From: Lysinibacillus pinottii
GTDB taxonomy: Bacteria > Bacillota > Bacilli > Bacillales_A > Planococcaceae
Reading direction: 5' to 3'
DNA: 64,000 bases
NCBI RefSeq assembly: GCF_024753545.1
Contig: NZ_JANTOO010000004.1
Coordinates: 1-64,000 of the forward strand
Shown in pieces: positions 8,601 through 15,736 of this stretch. The notes under the pieces were generated by a model. The model searched no databases. It was not told the DNA's origin and saw only the letters and a program-made list of their open reading frames with translations. A program made the position numbers and the translations under genes. How positions within the stretch are numbered: position 1 is the first letter of the stretch; each line of letters opens with the position of its first letter.

Positions 8601-9454
8601 GTCTCTAAATTAGGATTAACAGCCTCACCCTTTTCTAGCTTGGTAAAGCCATTCCGTAATCTTCTAATTTGACTTAATGTTGCAAAATTGCTGAAGCTCG
8701 CTTGTTTCGAACGAAGATTAAGCTGATCCTTACGAGCCAAATCTTGTGTAAAGGGCTTTAAATCAATTTCAACTATTTGTTTTCCAGCATGAGCCTTTAA
8801 TACTTGTCCTATTTCACCGCGGACTCCTTGTATACTTACACTCAAGCCCTCCAATTGCTTCCATTCCTTATTCTTTATGTAAGGACATACGAGCGTTAAG
8901 CGTGTGAAATCTTCATTGAAATAGCTCTGCTTAAATTCACTATGAATATCGTCAATAGTTGCATCGCGCTCTTGTATTTTTAAATAACCTTCCCAGCTAG
9001 CAATACGTTTTTTTACATATTCAGTCCGTTCTTCTGCTATCGGTAGCTGTCTGATCTTCGTATGAAGCTCAAGTGGAACACCTGCTCCGTTGTTAGGCTT
9101 TGTAACAAATTGCAGTGCTGCTGCTATGCGTCGATTTGTGTTAATCGGACCTCGCATATGCACAAAACGAATATTTGTCGCCAGTAATCCTTCTAGCTTT
9201 AGCACACAGTCCATAATCACTGTTTTCTCAGGAACAATATCACTTAACTTTTCATTGTCTTCAGCATTAAAATAGATAGATAAAAATATTTCACCCACTG
9301 TTTTTGCTTTGCGTTTTTCTATGTAGACAGTAAAAGATTTTTGTAACGCAAAAAAGGCATGCTCGTTTGCTGAGCATTCCTCTACCGCTTCCTTTGCCTT
9401 ATTAGTCAAAATAAGACAACAGCGTTGTTTTTCTAGTAAAGCGATGTCCTGCAT
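5672..9454 (-). CDS. Giant SF1 (Upf1/DNA2-type) helicase with a long coiled-coil insert
   Basis: A 1260-aa protein. Walker A is QGPPGTGKTTVISEICQQ (about residue 335); Walker B is VVIIDEVSKATPPELLLP (about 945); QLPPL and DKFQGMEMDVILVSMVR with NVALSRARELLLLVG give the late SF1 motifs of the AAA_11/AAA_12 family. Some 600 residues separate Walker A from Walker B. About 400-900 of this is rich in Q, E, K and L in heptad-like patterns, apparently two long coiled-coil arms. The first 300 residues form an unassigned N-terminal region. Start set at MQDIALLEKQ behind GGAAGGAGGG; a weaker GTG lies eight codons upstream. It precedes and nearly touches the winged-helix-like gene. Role could be RNA or DNA remodelling, repair, RNAP/ribosome rescue or defence; the sequence does not decide. 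Confidence 0.85.
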   Translation of the reverse strand: MQDIALLEKQRCCLILTNKAKEAVEECSANEHAFFALQKSFTVYIEKRKAKTVGEIFLSIYFNAEDNEKLSDIVPEKTVIMDCVLKLEGLLATNIRFVHMRGPINTNRRIAAALQFVTKPNNGAGVPLELHTKIRQLPIAEERTEYVKKRIASWEGYLKIQERDATIDDIHSEFKQSYFNEDFTRLTLVCPYIKNKEWKQLEGLSVSIQGVRGEIGQVLKAHAGKQIVEIDLKPFTQDLARKDQLNLRSKQASFSNFATLSQIRRLRNGFTKLEKGEAVNPNLETILFEKRPSVRASKLREDIEFHNHLNEYQRRAVLGALSVEDLYVIQGPPGTGKTTVISEICQQNVKAGLKTLVASQSNLAVDNALGRLLSNQEIRILRYGRTESIEEEGKKFIEENVALQWREQTLAAIEEAILVFPEREQMFKDNLTKAKAELEKLELWLEELAQEMTAKEQAAIEEPILQQEIQALKKDLKTAKTEQQTYEAQKEHYEKQLAQIEPIIQQLEQTLADHPSIEDLQLTIQETSQKVEQLEAATQYKELLEQKQQLAVQFQDIQEKYEIENNRLIIMKEAQKYVHTLTSYERIQRYLQHYQIRPSHVLSQQINRIQHLEDAKDLEAWSTINSRLQKAIAKLEALVSDDVKEQAQAKSRLQPVQSFSLQNLTGVFAQLNKAFQDDQTPDIHEIESYLLGLYMRRDFVWQKGMALKQQQAHKDEEYESFRKNLVSLIHQECAITSFDVQSIQRQLQPFIQHTERLQQLEGNFLIEAVPEESVEYLKILTGQLRESLQEANQQLEQVEKARVQLVPKQASLQTVQTSLQEVDLLLSQMEERLKEINVAGLKKEKQLAIYTKLLQSTPERTAEEVREAIQTSKQAIEELQRQEKQLPLRKKLQEQWREKLQNATEYDLDEIRKLYVRHANVIGTTCVASASKEFMENYPTFDVVIIDEVSKATPPELLLPMLKGKKVILVGDHHQLPPLLGDDTLEETLKAMLEENPNFEGAQELKNLLRESLFERLFNNLPQTHKQMLALQYRMHEKIMQSITPFYAKEENGLQCGLPDSDSARDHGLEGQFVKRDDHLLWIDIPTEKPYLEEQVKGGTSRFNEGELQTIRRILLDLNDAVQAAKEAGRMPQDALKSVGVISFYGEQVKKIIRLLQQELQLPHLQFRTGTVDKFQGMEMDVILVSMVRNTPKGGDIGFAKDYRRLNVALSRARELLLLVGSSEMFAKRAKHQDTRDMYTKLLNTVKSYEGLRNHEGLVI

Positions 9455-9521
9455 GAGCAGCCCTCCTTCCAGTGTCACTAAAGTTTTATTTTATCACATA
9501 CTAAAAGAATACTTACAAAGA

Positions 9522-9562
9522 AAAATCCCCTGCACAGTGATTTCTTACCACCATGCAAGGGT
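9522..9562 (-). terminator. Terminator of the FMN reductase gene
   Basis: On the minus strand CCCTTGCATGGTG pairs over 13 positions (a few G-U) with CACTGTGCAGGGG, followed by ATTTTTC. It begins five bases after the stop codon of the gene at 9567-10121. Confidence 0.8.
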
Positions 9563-9566
9563 GCTA

Positions 9567-10121
9567 TTAATGTTGATCGATTGTTTCCTTCGGCAAGTTC
9601 TTGCTCATCTCACAGTATTGAACAAATACACGCGCTAATTCACGTAAACGGCTACGAACATCTTCATCTACAATATGATTATCTGCATCAAAATGGGATG
9701 TATGTGTATACACATAGTTTGGTGTCACAAGAGCACGGAAGTAGTCTAAAATAGGCTTTAATTGATTTTCTACTACAAGGTGATGTTGATATGTGCCCCC
9801 ATTTGCAACTATAGATACAGGTTTATAGCGCATTGTTTTAGGATGTAAGAAGTCAAATGCATTCTTCAAAACGCCAGGGATAGATGCTTGGAAAATTGGT
9901 GTCGCAATAATATAAGCATCCGCTTCCTCAAATTGTTGAATCATTTTTTTCATATCTTCATTTAACGGTGAGCCATCTACAATTTGATGTTTATATTCAC
10001 TAAAATGCATCATTTCTAAAACGAAACTAGCATCTAATTCTTTAATATATTGTTCCACTTGCTCTAAAATAGCACCAGTTTTTCGACCAAACATTGTGCC
10101 ATCAACGAGTAAAATTTTCAT
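9567..10121 (-). CDS. NADPH-dependent FMN reductase family protein
   Basis: A 184-aa flavodoxin-like reductase that would pass electrons from NAD(P)H to FMN or to quinone or azo-type acceptors in the cytoplasm. The opening MKILLVDGTMFGRKTGAILE is the phosphate-binding loop region, AYIIATPIFQASIPGVLKNA is the conserved strand-helix of the family, and IVANGGTYQHH is the second flavin-contact loop. The length is typical. GGAGG at 10132-10136 serves either a GTG at 10127 (four bases away) or the ATG at 10121 (ten bases away); I prefer the ATG because family members begin MKILL. Single gene with its own terminator. The precise substrate cannot be told. Confidence 0.88.
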   Translation of the reverse strand: MKILLVDGTMFGRKTGAILEQVEQYIKELDASFVLEMMHFSEYKHQIVDGSPLNEDMKKMIQQFEEADAYIIATPIFQASIPGVLKNAFDFLHPKTMRYKPVSIVANGGTYQHHLVVENQLKPILDYFRALVTPNYVYTHTSHFDADNHIVDEDVRSRLRELARVFVQYCEMSKNLPKETIDQH

Positions 10122-10240
10122 CTTCACTTTGCCTCCACATTCATCTTCTACAATAATATTGTATCAAATGAAAAGTGGCTCGGAAAGAACAGGAGTGAGG
10201 AAAGCTAGAAATTCAGTCTTTAGGCGGAAAGCAAGAAAAA

Positions 10241-11086
10241 TTACTCTTTATCATATGGTCTGAAATGAACTTCCTTATCAACCACCTCATCTGGGATATT
10301 ATATTTCTCGCGATCAATCACTACATCGCGATTGACCTTGTCCTCTTCATGAAGCGAATCTGCTTTTTTAATTTTATCCCAATTAAATAGCGTCTCCCTA
10401 GAAACATCTTTTTCTGACGTTTCTGGAAATTCCAATGCTGCTAATACATGGGAAGGATAAATGGTCACTGGTTGTTGTTTGCCGTGTAGCGCAATAATCA
10501 TCATTGCCTTTGCTACTTGAGAGGCTTCAATGGCTCTAAATCTCTTTAGTGGTCCTATTAAAAAAGGCTTGGCTATTTTTAATACCTTTTCTCCAGCCTT
10601 TTCCCCTAAACGAAATTCATTCCGTTCTCCTACTAAGAGTGAAGGACGGATTATAGAAAGCTGCTGTAAGCCCAACTCCATTAAATCATGCTCTAGCTTT
10701 CCTTTAACTCGGCTATAGTAAAAAGGAGAACTCTCCTTAGCACCCATTGCAGTGATAACAAGAAAATGGGGAATTCCACGCTTTTTTGCCAATGAAGCAA
10801 TCGCTAAAGGATATTCAAAGTCTACCCTTTCGAACACCTTTCGAGACCCTGCCTTTTTTATAGTTGTACCTAAACAGCAATATAGTTCATGCGCAAATGC
10901 TATATCTTGTTCCTCTAACCTATCAAAATCACGAATTTTCACTTCTAGCTTAGGATGCGTAAAAGTTGGTTTTCTTCTTGTAATTACTGTCACGGATACA
11001 TATTCATCATTTTCACATAATTGCTCTACAAGAGAGGAGCCAGTTAATCCCGTTGCTCCAATTACAATTGCAGCACGCATACCCAT
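10241..11086 (-). CDS. NAD(P)-binding Rossmann protein (atypical SDR, HTATIP2/YbjT-like)
   Basis: A 281-aa protein. The N-terminal dinucleotide fold starts AAIVIGATGLTGSSLVEQL (GxxGxxG). CCLGTTIKKAGS, VDFEYPLAIASLAKKRG and FLVITAMGAKESSPFYYSRV (with a Y-x-x-V/K pattern) match the NAD(P)H-binding group near human TIP30 and bacterial YbjT/YwnB-like proteins. Residues after 210 form a charged extra tail (SEKDVSRETLFNWDKIKKAD) not needed for the fold. The start ATGGGTATGCGT follows GGAAGGAGGG at good spacing. It may be a regulator or reductase; substrate unknown. Confidence 0.8.
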   Translation of the reverse strand: MGMRAAIVIGATGLTGSSLVEQLCENDEYVSVTVITRRKPTFTHPKLEVKIRDFDRLEEQDIAFAHELYCCLGTTIKKAGSRKVFERVDFEYPLAIASLAKKRGIPHFLVITAMGAKESSPFYYSRVKGKLEHDLMELGLQQLSIIRPSLLVGERNEFRLGEKAGEKVLKIAKPFLIGPLKRFRAIEASQVAKAMMIIALHGKQQPVTIYPSHVLAALEFPETSEKDVSRETLFNWDKIKKADSLHEEDKVNRDVVIDREKYNIPDEVVDKEVHFRPYDKE

Positions 11087-11309
11087 GCCTCTTCCCTCCT
11101 TCCATAACCACCATCTTTGTTATGTATCGAAATAAACTCACTATATATATCGACCACATTTTTTGATGATTAAAAGCTATTTATCGTATCTAAAAGATAG
11201 CTATTTGAAAGATTCACTTAAAAAGATCATTTATCAAATCCTAAATTTTACACATACTTGCTCTTTCTTCACCATAATTTAAAGAGACAGAGGAAAGGGT
11301 GGGATACAT

Positions 11310-12356
11310 TTGCAAAACGAAACGCAAGCAATAGTACCGAAAAAAACGATTGTTTTCATTATTGAAAGCTGTATTGATAAAGGGCTGTATCCTTTTGAGC
11401 GGGTTTCAACATTAGCTAAACTACTGACGAATGAGAAAGTTTTTATATTTGTAAAAACGCCTTCAAATGAAGGGGTTCAAATTTTAATTAATGAAGGTCT
11501 AACCCCTGTTTTATTTGATCATTTTAATGAGCTTCCTAAGCAAATGAAAGGCATTCAGCCAGATTTAATCGTCAGAGATGGCCGCAATTCTGAGGCTTGG
11601 CAAGTACAGGATTTACGACCTTTCTGCAAAACGATTCTTCACTTTGATGATTTTGGTGAAGGTGGTCAAGCCTGTGACTGTGTACTTCTAGCACTCTATC
11701 ACGAGGTAAAAGATTATTTACCGTCTCATTATATTGGGGGGAGCTTTGTTTTTGCATTACCCGAAGACTATCAAAACTTTAGCGATAGACCTGAAAGCAA
11801 AACACCTGAAAATCCTCCCCATATCGTTGTAGCTTTTGAAGATGGGGACGAGCATAATTTAACCTATCGTACCCTGCGACACTTAACACAGCTCCAAATT
11901 CCACTACAAATTACAGTTATGATTGACGACAGCTACCGCCATGCGACAGACGACTTACAAATGATGGTACTAAGTCGTCGCAACACAGCCATCCTTCGTG
12001 ATAAAAACGCGCTTCTCAAACTTTTACCAAAAGCAGATGTTATTATTTGCAATGCCAATTATACGCCTTATAAAATTGCCTCTTATGGTGTGCCATGCAT
12101 TACGCTTGCACAATCGGAGGCAGAGCTATTACATGCTTTCCCAAGAGAACAGAATGGTTTTATTCATCTAGGGCTAGGTCGTAAAATGAAACAATCACAA
12201 ATACAAAATGCTGTTATGGAGTTTCTTTTACATGAAGCACGCAGTGAACGTGCCGTAAAAAAACAACGCCAGCTCAATCTCGTTAGTAATAATGAAACAC
12301 TCTTAGAGCTACTTTTAGACTTTGCTTATGATCGTCATAATATCGCTTCTACTTAG
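11310..12356 (+). CDS. PseG-like sugar-nucleotide hydrolase/glycosyltransferase-fold protein
   Basis: A 348-aa cytoplasmic protein with a two-lobed GT-B style. The N-terminal half opens KKTIVFIIESCIDKGLYPFE, and VRDGRNSEAWQV...KTILHFDDFGEGGQACD recalls the 'D-DxxxR-C/D' region of PseG, the UDP-sugar hydrolase of pseudaminic acid synthesis. The C-terminal half has ADVIICNANYTPYKIASYGVP and CITLAQSEAE, like the nucleotide-binding lobe of PseG/MurG-type proteins. The start codon is TTG; AGGAAAGGGTGGG lies upstream. No pse, neu or flagellar gene is nearby, so pseudaminate synthesis is doubtful; spore-coat or wall sugar work is possible. Confidence 0.6.
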   Translation: MQNETQAIVPKKTIVFIIESCIDKGLYPFERVSTLAKLLTNEKVFIFVKTPSNEGVQILINEGLTPVLFDHFNELPKQMKGIQPDLIVRDGRNSEAWQVQDLRPFCKTILHFDDFGEGGQACDCVLLALYHEVKDYLPSHYIGGSFVFALPEDYQNFSDRPESKTPENPPHIVVAFEDGDEHNLTYRTLRHLTQLQIPLQITVMIDDSYRHATDDLQMMVLSRRNTAILRDKNALLKLLPKADVIICNANYTPYKIASYGVPCITLAQSEAELLHAFPREQNGFIHLGLGRKMKQSQIQNAVMEFLLHEARSERAVKKQRQLNLVSNNETLLELLLDFAYDRHNIAST

Positions 12357-12479
12357 TGCTACTTCAAAGATGATTATGATACAATATATAAGAAATTTTC
12401 ACTTTAGCATCTCATCTTATAAAAGTTGGGACTTAGGTAAGTTCATTTTTTTTCAGTTCCCGATTGATTTTAATGATAT

Positions 12480-12513
12480 GCGGTGGGGGATCAATAAACC
12501 CCCATCGCTTTTT
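12480..12513 (+). terminator. Terminator after the PseG-like gene
   Basis: GCGGTGGGGG pairs with CCCCCATCGC (one wobble pair) around an AT-rich loop, followed by five T. It separates the PseG-like gene from the following small gene. Confidence 0.8.
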
Positions 12514-12558
12514 ACACGCATTCGCTATACAAATACGCTTAAAAAAGGAGCAACCATC

Positions 12559-12744
12559 ATGCCAACCAAAAATGATTTAGAATATCAAATTAAAGAATTA
12601 AAAATGGACTATATCAATTTACAAGGCGATATCGAAAAACTTGAGTCAACAGGACACAACGATCAAGTAGCACAGGCAGAGCAACGTCTTGCAAATATGG
12701 AGTCGAAGCTTGCAGAGCTGAATAAGCAACTAGCAGAACTATAA
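12559..12744 (+). CDS. 61-aa coiled-coil protein, SE1832-like
   Basis: A small soluble, highly charged protein. MPTKNDLEYQIKELKMDYIN, then LQGDIEKLES and EQRLANMESKLAELNKQLAE show a continuous heptad pattern, so the protein is probably two antiparallel helices or a short coiled coil. It resembles the small 'SE1832 family' of Firmicutes as I remember it; that name is tentative and no function is known for the family. The ATG follows AAAAAAGGAG by eight bases. An upstream in-frame extension runs through the terminator and is not credible. It lies 34 bases before the ABC-F gene with no terminator between, so they probably form an operon. Confidence 0.75.
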   Translation: MPTKNDLEYQIKELKMDYINLQGDIEKLESTGHNDQVAQAEQRLANMESKLAELNKQLAEL

Positions 12745-12778
12745 AATGGAAACTTGAAAGATAGTTGGAGGAACATAT

Positions 12779-14344
12779 ATGGCAATTTTAACAGTAGAAA
12801 ATTTAGGTCATTCATTCGGAGATCGTACACTTTTTAAAGATGTATCGTTTCGTTTAGTAGAGGGTGACCATATTGGACTCGTTGGGGCAAATGGTGTAGG
12901 TAAATCAACTTTAATGGGCATTATCACTGGTCAAACAATTCATGATGAGGGAAAAGTGGAATGGCTCCCTGGTACACATTATGGTTATTTAGATCAACAT
13001 ACAGTACTCACAGCTGGTAGAACGATGCGCGATGTATTGCGTGACGCTTTTCTACCCTTGTATAAAAAAGAAGAGGAACTCAATGAAATTACAGGTAAGA
13101 TGGCTGAAGCTACACCTGAAGAATTAGAAGTTCTATTAGAGCAAATGGCTGAAGTTCAAGATGCGTTAGATGCAGGTGACTTCTATTCACTCGATATGAA
13201 AATTGAAGAAGTTGCGCGCGGGCTTGGGCTCGATGCTATTGGCTTGGAGCGAGATGTGGCTGCCCTTTCTGGTGGTCAACGTACAAAGGTTTTACTAGCT
13301 AAGCTGTTATTAGAAAAACCAAAAGTTCTATTATTAGACGAGCCTACAAACTATCTTGATGAAGAACATATTACATGGCTAAAAAACTATTTAAAGAACT
13401 ATCCATATGCCTTCCTATTAATTTCGCATGATACAGAATTTATGAACGAGACGGTGGATGTCATCTTCCAACTTGAATTTTCAAAGCTAACTCGTTATAC
13501 AGCAACCTACGAAAAATTCTTAGAGCTTGCTGAAATCAATAAGCGTCAGCATATTGACGCGTATGAAAAACAACAAGAATTCATCAAGAAGCAAGAGGAT
13601 TTTATTGCCAAAAATAAAGCGCGATACTCTACTACTGGCCGTGCTAAGTCTCGTGCCAAGCAGCTTGACCGATTAGAGCGAATTGATCGCCCAGAAACTG
13701 CTGTAAAGCCTGAGTTTGGTTTTAAAGAAGCACGTTCGTCAAGTCGCTATGTGGTAGAGGCTGAAAATTTGGTGATTGGTTATGATAAGGACAAACCATT
13801 ACTTCCCCCACTCACTTTTGCTATTGAACGAGGAGAGAAGATTGCTTTAGTCGGCATGAATGGTGTAGGTAAATCAACATTATTAAAAACAATGCTTGGT
13901 AAAATTAATCCTTTAAATGGCAAAGTGATTCGAGGAGATTATCTTTATCCATCTTATTTCGAACAAGAGGTAAAAGCGGAAAAAATTACACCCATTGATG
14001 ATGTGTGGAACGCCTTCCCTTCAATGGAGCAAGCGCAAGTTCGTGCTGCCTTAGCGAAAGCGGGCTTAAAGACTGATCACATTACACGTCCACTGAATTC
14101 ATTATCGGGTGGAGAGCAAGCGAAAGTTCGTTTATGCAAATTAATGATGGAAGAGGCGAACTGGCTTCTATTTGACGAACCGACGAACCATTTAGATGTC
14201 GATGCAAAAAATGAATTAAAACGTGCGATGAAAGAATTTAAAGGCACTATTGTACTCGTAAGTCACGAACCTGATTTCTATGATGGTCTCGCTACGAAGG
14301 TCTGGAATGTCCAAGATTGGTTCACTTCAGGACAACAAGGCTAA
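12779..14344 (+). CDS. ABC-F family ATPase, YfmM-like
   Basis: A 521-aa soluble protein with two ABC ATPase domains and no membrane span. Domain 1 has GANGVGKSTLMGI, LSGGQRTKVLLAKLLLEKP and LLLDEPTNYLD; domain 2 has GMNGVGKSTLLKT, LSGGEQAKVRLCKLMMEE and LLFDEPTNHLD. Between them lies the charged linker (about 240-300) typical of ABC-F proteins that act at the ribosomal E site. Sequence and length match Bacillus subtilis YfmM better than YkpA or YdiF from memory. The likely role is translation control or relief of stalled ribosomes; antibiotic protection is possible but not shown. GGAGG stands nine bases before the ATG. A strong terminator follows. Confidence 0.9.
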   Translation: MAILTVENLGHSFGDRTLFKDVSFRLVEGDHIGLVGANGVGKSTLMGIITGQTIHDEGKVEWLPGTHYGYLDQHTVLTAGRTMRDVLRDAFLPLYKKEEELNEITGKMAEATPEELEVLLEQMAEVQDALDAGDFYSLDMKIEEVARGLGLDAIGLERDVAALSGGQRTKVLLAKLLLEKPKVLLLDEPTNYLDEEHITWLKNYLKNYPYAFLLISHDTEFMNETVDVIFQLEFSKLTRYTATYEKFLELAEINKRQHIDAYEKQQEFIKKQEDFIAKNKARYSTTGRAKSRAKQLDRLERIDRPETAVKPEFGFKEARSSSRYVVEAENLVIGYDKDKPLLPPLTFAIERGEKIALVGMNGVGKSTLLKTMLGKINPLNGKVIRGDYLYPSYFEQEVKAEKITPIDDVWNAFPSMEQAQVRAALAKAGLKTDHITRPLNSLSGGEQAKVRLCKLMMEEANWLLFDEPTNHLDVDAKNELKRAMKEFKGTIVLVSHEPDFYDGLATKVWNVQDWFTSGQQG

Positions 14345-14348
14345 ATCT

Positions 14349-14390
14349 AAAAGGGTAGTCTCAAAGATGATTTGAGACTACCCTTTTCCT
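14349..14390 (+). terminator. Terminator of the ABC-F gene
   Basis: A perfect 17-base stem (AAAAGGGTAGTCTCAAA with its complement), five-base loop and TTTTCC tail immediately after the stop codon. Confidence 0.9.
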
Positions 14391-14650
14391 ATTTGCCAAA
14401 TTCCACAAATAATTTTAAGTTTCCATGTATAATTCTCCTCATTTAAACATACTATAATCAGTGGACTGATATTTTTTAGCTCGTCATTTCTCTCCTCTTG
14501 GACAAGCCTATGCTTCATGTAGTCCCTATTCACTTCCCTAAACTTACATCATTGTAAGCTGTGAAAATGAAACTTTTTTAGGATGATCTTCGTATATGTT
14601 AATATACCTGAAAAAAATCATGGTGTTATAGATATTTTTTTAAATAGCTA
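14391..14650. other. Intergenic stretch with no gene seen
   Basis: About 260 bases between the ABC-F terminator and the spx-like promoter. Only tiny frames occur on either strand, for example a three-codon ATG frame behind a GGAG on the minus strand. No repeat or RNA motif was recognised. Confidence 0.5.
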
Positions 14651-14728
14651 TTGATTTATATATAGCTTACTAGTAAGATATATATATAAACAATTTACCT
14701 TACTGATAAGATATTTATAAAATATAAT
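14651..14728 (+). promoter_or_regulatory. Promoter region of the spx-like/marR operon with two matching operators
   Basis: Two near-identical sites read CTTACTAGTAAGATAT (14666) and CTTACTGATAAGATAT (14699). The first contains a perfect 12-base palindrome; the second keeps the CTTA...TAAG arms. Their starts are 33 bases apart, about three helix turns. A promoter TTGATT (14651-14656), 17 bases, TAAGAT (14674-14679) has the first palindrome over its spacer and -10. A second possible promoter, TTACTG, 17 bases, TATAAT (14723-14728) begins inside the second site. This is the layout of an autoregulated MarR-type operon; the regulator encoded at 15183 is the natural ligand. Promoter boxes are inferred by eye. 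Confidence 0.6.
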
Positions 14729-14754
14729 CTAAAAAAGAAAGCGAGGAATGAAGA

Positions 14755-15159
14755 ATGACAGTTACAATTTACTCACAAGCGAGCTGTTCTTCATCCAGAA
14801 AAGCACTTAAATGGTTAAAAGATCACAATATTGAATATAAAGAAAAACGTATCACTTCTCATCCACTTACACTTGCAGAATTTAAAGAAATTTTAAGCAT
14901 GACTGAAGATGGAACAGATGAAATTATCGCAACAAATTCGAATGATTTTAAAAATTTAAATATCGATATCGACCAACTTTCTATTCAGGAGCTTTTTGCT
15001 ATTATTCAAGCACACCCAAGAATGTTACGTAGCCCTATTTTAATAGATGAAAAACGTATTCAAGTTGGTTACAATGAGATGGACATCCGCCGTTTTATCC
15101 CGCGTAAAGTACGTGCTTACGAATTAAATGCGATGACAAGATTGGCACAAGAAAGTTAA
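14755..15159 (+). CDS. Spx/ArsC-family transcriptional regulator with a CxxS active site
   Basis: A 134-aa Spx paralog. Spx binds the RNA polymerase alpha C-terminal domain and redirects transcription under thiol stress. MTEDGTDEIIATNS, RSPILIDEKRIQVGYNE and RRFIPRKVRAYEL match Spx along its length. In Spx the redox switch is CxxC at 10-13; here the matching residues are C11-S12-S13-S14, so the resolving cysteine is replaced by serine and an intramolecular disulfide cannot form. The segment after TDEIIAT (NSNDFKNL) also lacks the arginine of RSKVF. First gene of a two-gene operon with a MarR regulator, behind AGCGAGGAATG. Cellular Spx proper is presumably elsewhere. Confidence 0.88.
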   Translation: MTVTIYSQASCSSSRKALKWLKDHNIEYKEKRITSHPLTLAEFKEILSMTEDGTDEIIATNSNDFKNLNIDIDQLSIQELFAIIQAHPRMLRSPILIDEKRIQVGYNEMDIRRFIPRKVRAYELNAMTRLAQES

Positions 15160-15182
15160 AACAGTTTTGGAGATGACCTTCT

Positions 15183-15629
15183 ATGGATCAAGAAAAACAA
15201 AAAGCCATTACCTCGTTGTTTGAAGTTGTTTCATCCATTGAGCGTAAGTGGGCGAACGAGTGGAATAATCATAATGCGCTCGGCTTTTCAAAATCCCATA
15301 TTTTAATTTTAGACTACTTATCGCAGGAGGGCCCTAAACGCCCTTCTGCTATTGCTGAGCGGTTAAAGGTAACGACAGGTGGCGTCACCGTTTTAACAAC
15401 GAAGCTTATAAATGCTGGCTTTATTGAAAAAACACAGCACGCTACAGATCGACGAGCGTCACAGCTCGTCATAACTTCTGAAGGCGAGAGCATCTTAAAA
15501 GAATCTCGTCAACAGGTTAGTGAAATCATCAACAATATGTTTGGAATGCTCACGGCTGAAGAACTGCAAACATTACGCACTATTTTTTCAAAATGTCTAT
15601 TGGATGTTGATGCCAATCGGCCAGAATAA
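15183..15629 (+). CDS. MarR-family transcriptional regulator
   Basis: A 148-aa dimeric winged-helix repressor. SHILILDYLSQEGPKRPSAI is helix 2-3, ERLKVTTGGVTVLTTKLINA the recognition helix, and IEKTQHATDRRASQLVITSE the wing with its DRR tip. N- and C-terminal helices would form the dimer interface. No cysteine is visible in the parts that act as sensors in OhrR or YodB, so a small ligand rather than thiol oxidation is more likely. It follows the spx-like gene by 23 bases and shares its promoter, and probably binds the paired sites at 14666 and 14699. A terminator follows. Confidence 0.9.
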   Translation: MDQEKQKAITSLFEVVSSIERKWANEWNNHNALGFSKSHILILDYLSQEGPKRPSAIAERLKVTTGGVTVLTTKLINAGFIEKTQHATDRRASQLVITSEGESILKESRQQVSEIINNMFGMLTAEELQTLRTIFSKCLLDVDANRPE

Positions 15630-15635
15630 AGAAAT

Positions 15636-15676
15636 AAAAAGATGCATCGCAATTATTTGCGAATGCATCTTTTTTT
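15636..15676. terminator. Bidirectional terminator between marR and the ECF sigma gene
   Basis: GATGCATCGCAA pairs with TTGCGAATGCATC with one bulged base. It is preceded by A5 and followed by T7, so it can stop transcripts from both convergent genes. Confidence 0.8.
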
Positions 15677-15736
15677 AGATTAGTCGACTGAATACTTCCG
15701 TCTAAGTACGTATGTTGTGCGACCAATCAGCTTTCA

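Noticed and set aside
10752..11135. 127-aa plus-strand frame opposite the Rossmann protein gene
   Set aside because: Antisense to a well-supported gene with a good ribosome site; composition is not protein-like.
12322..12558. N-terminal extension of the 61-aa coiled-coil gene
   Set aside because: It would read back through an intrinsic terminator and into the preceding gene; the inner ATG has a proper ribosome site.
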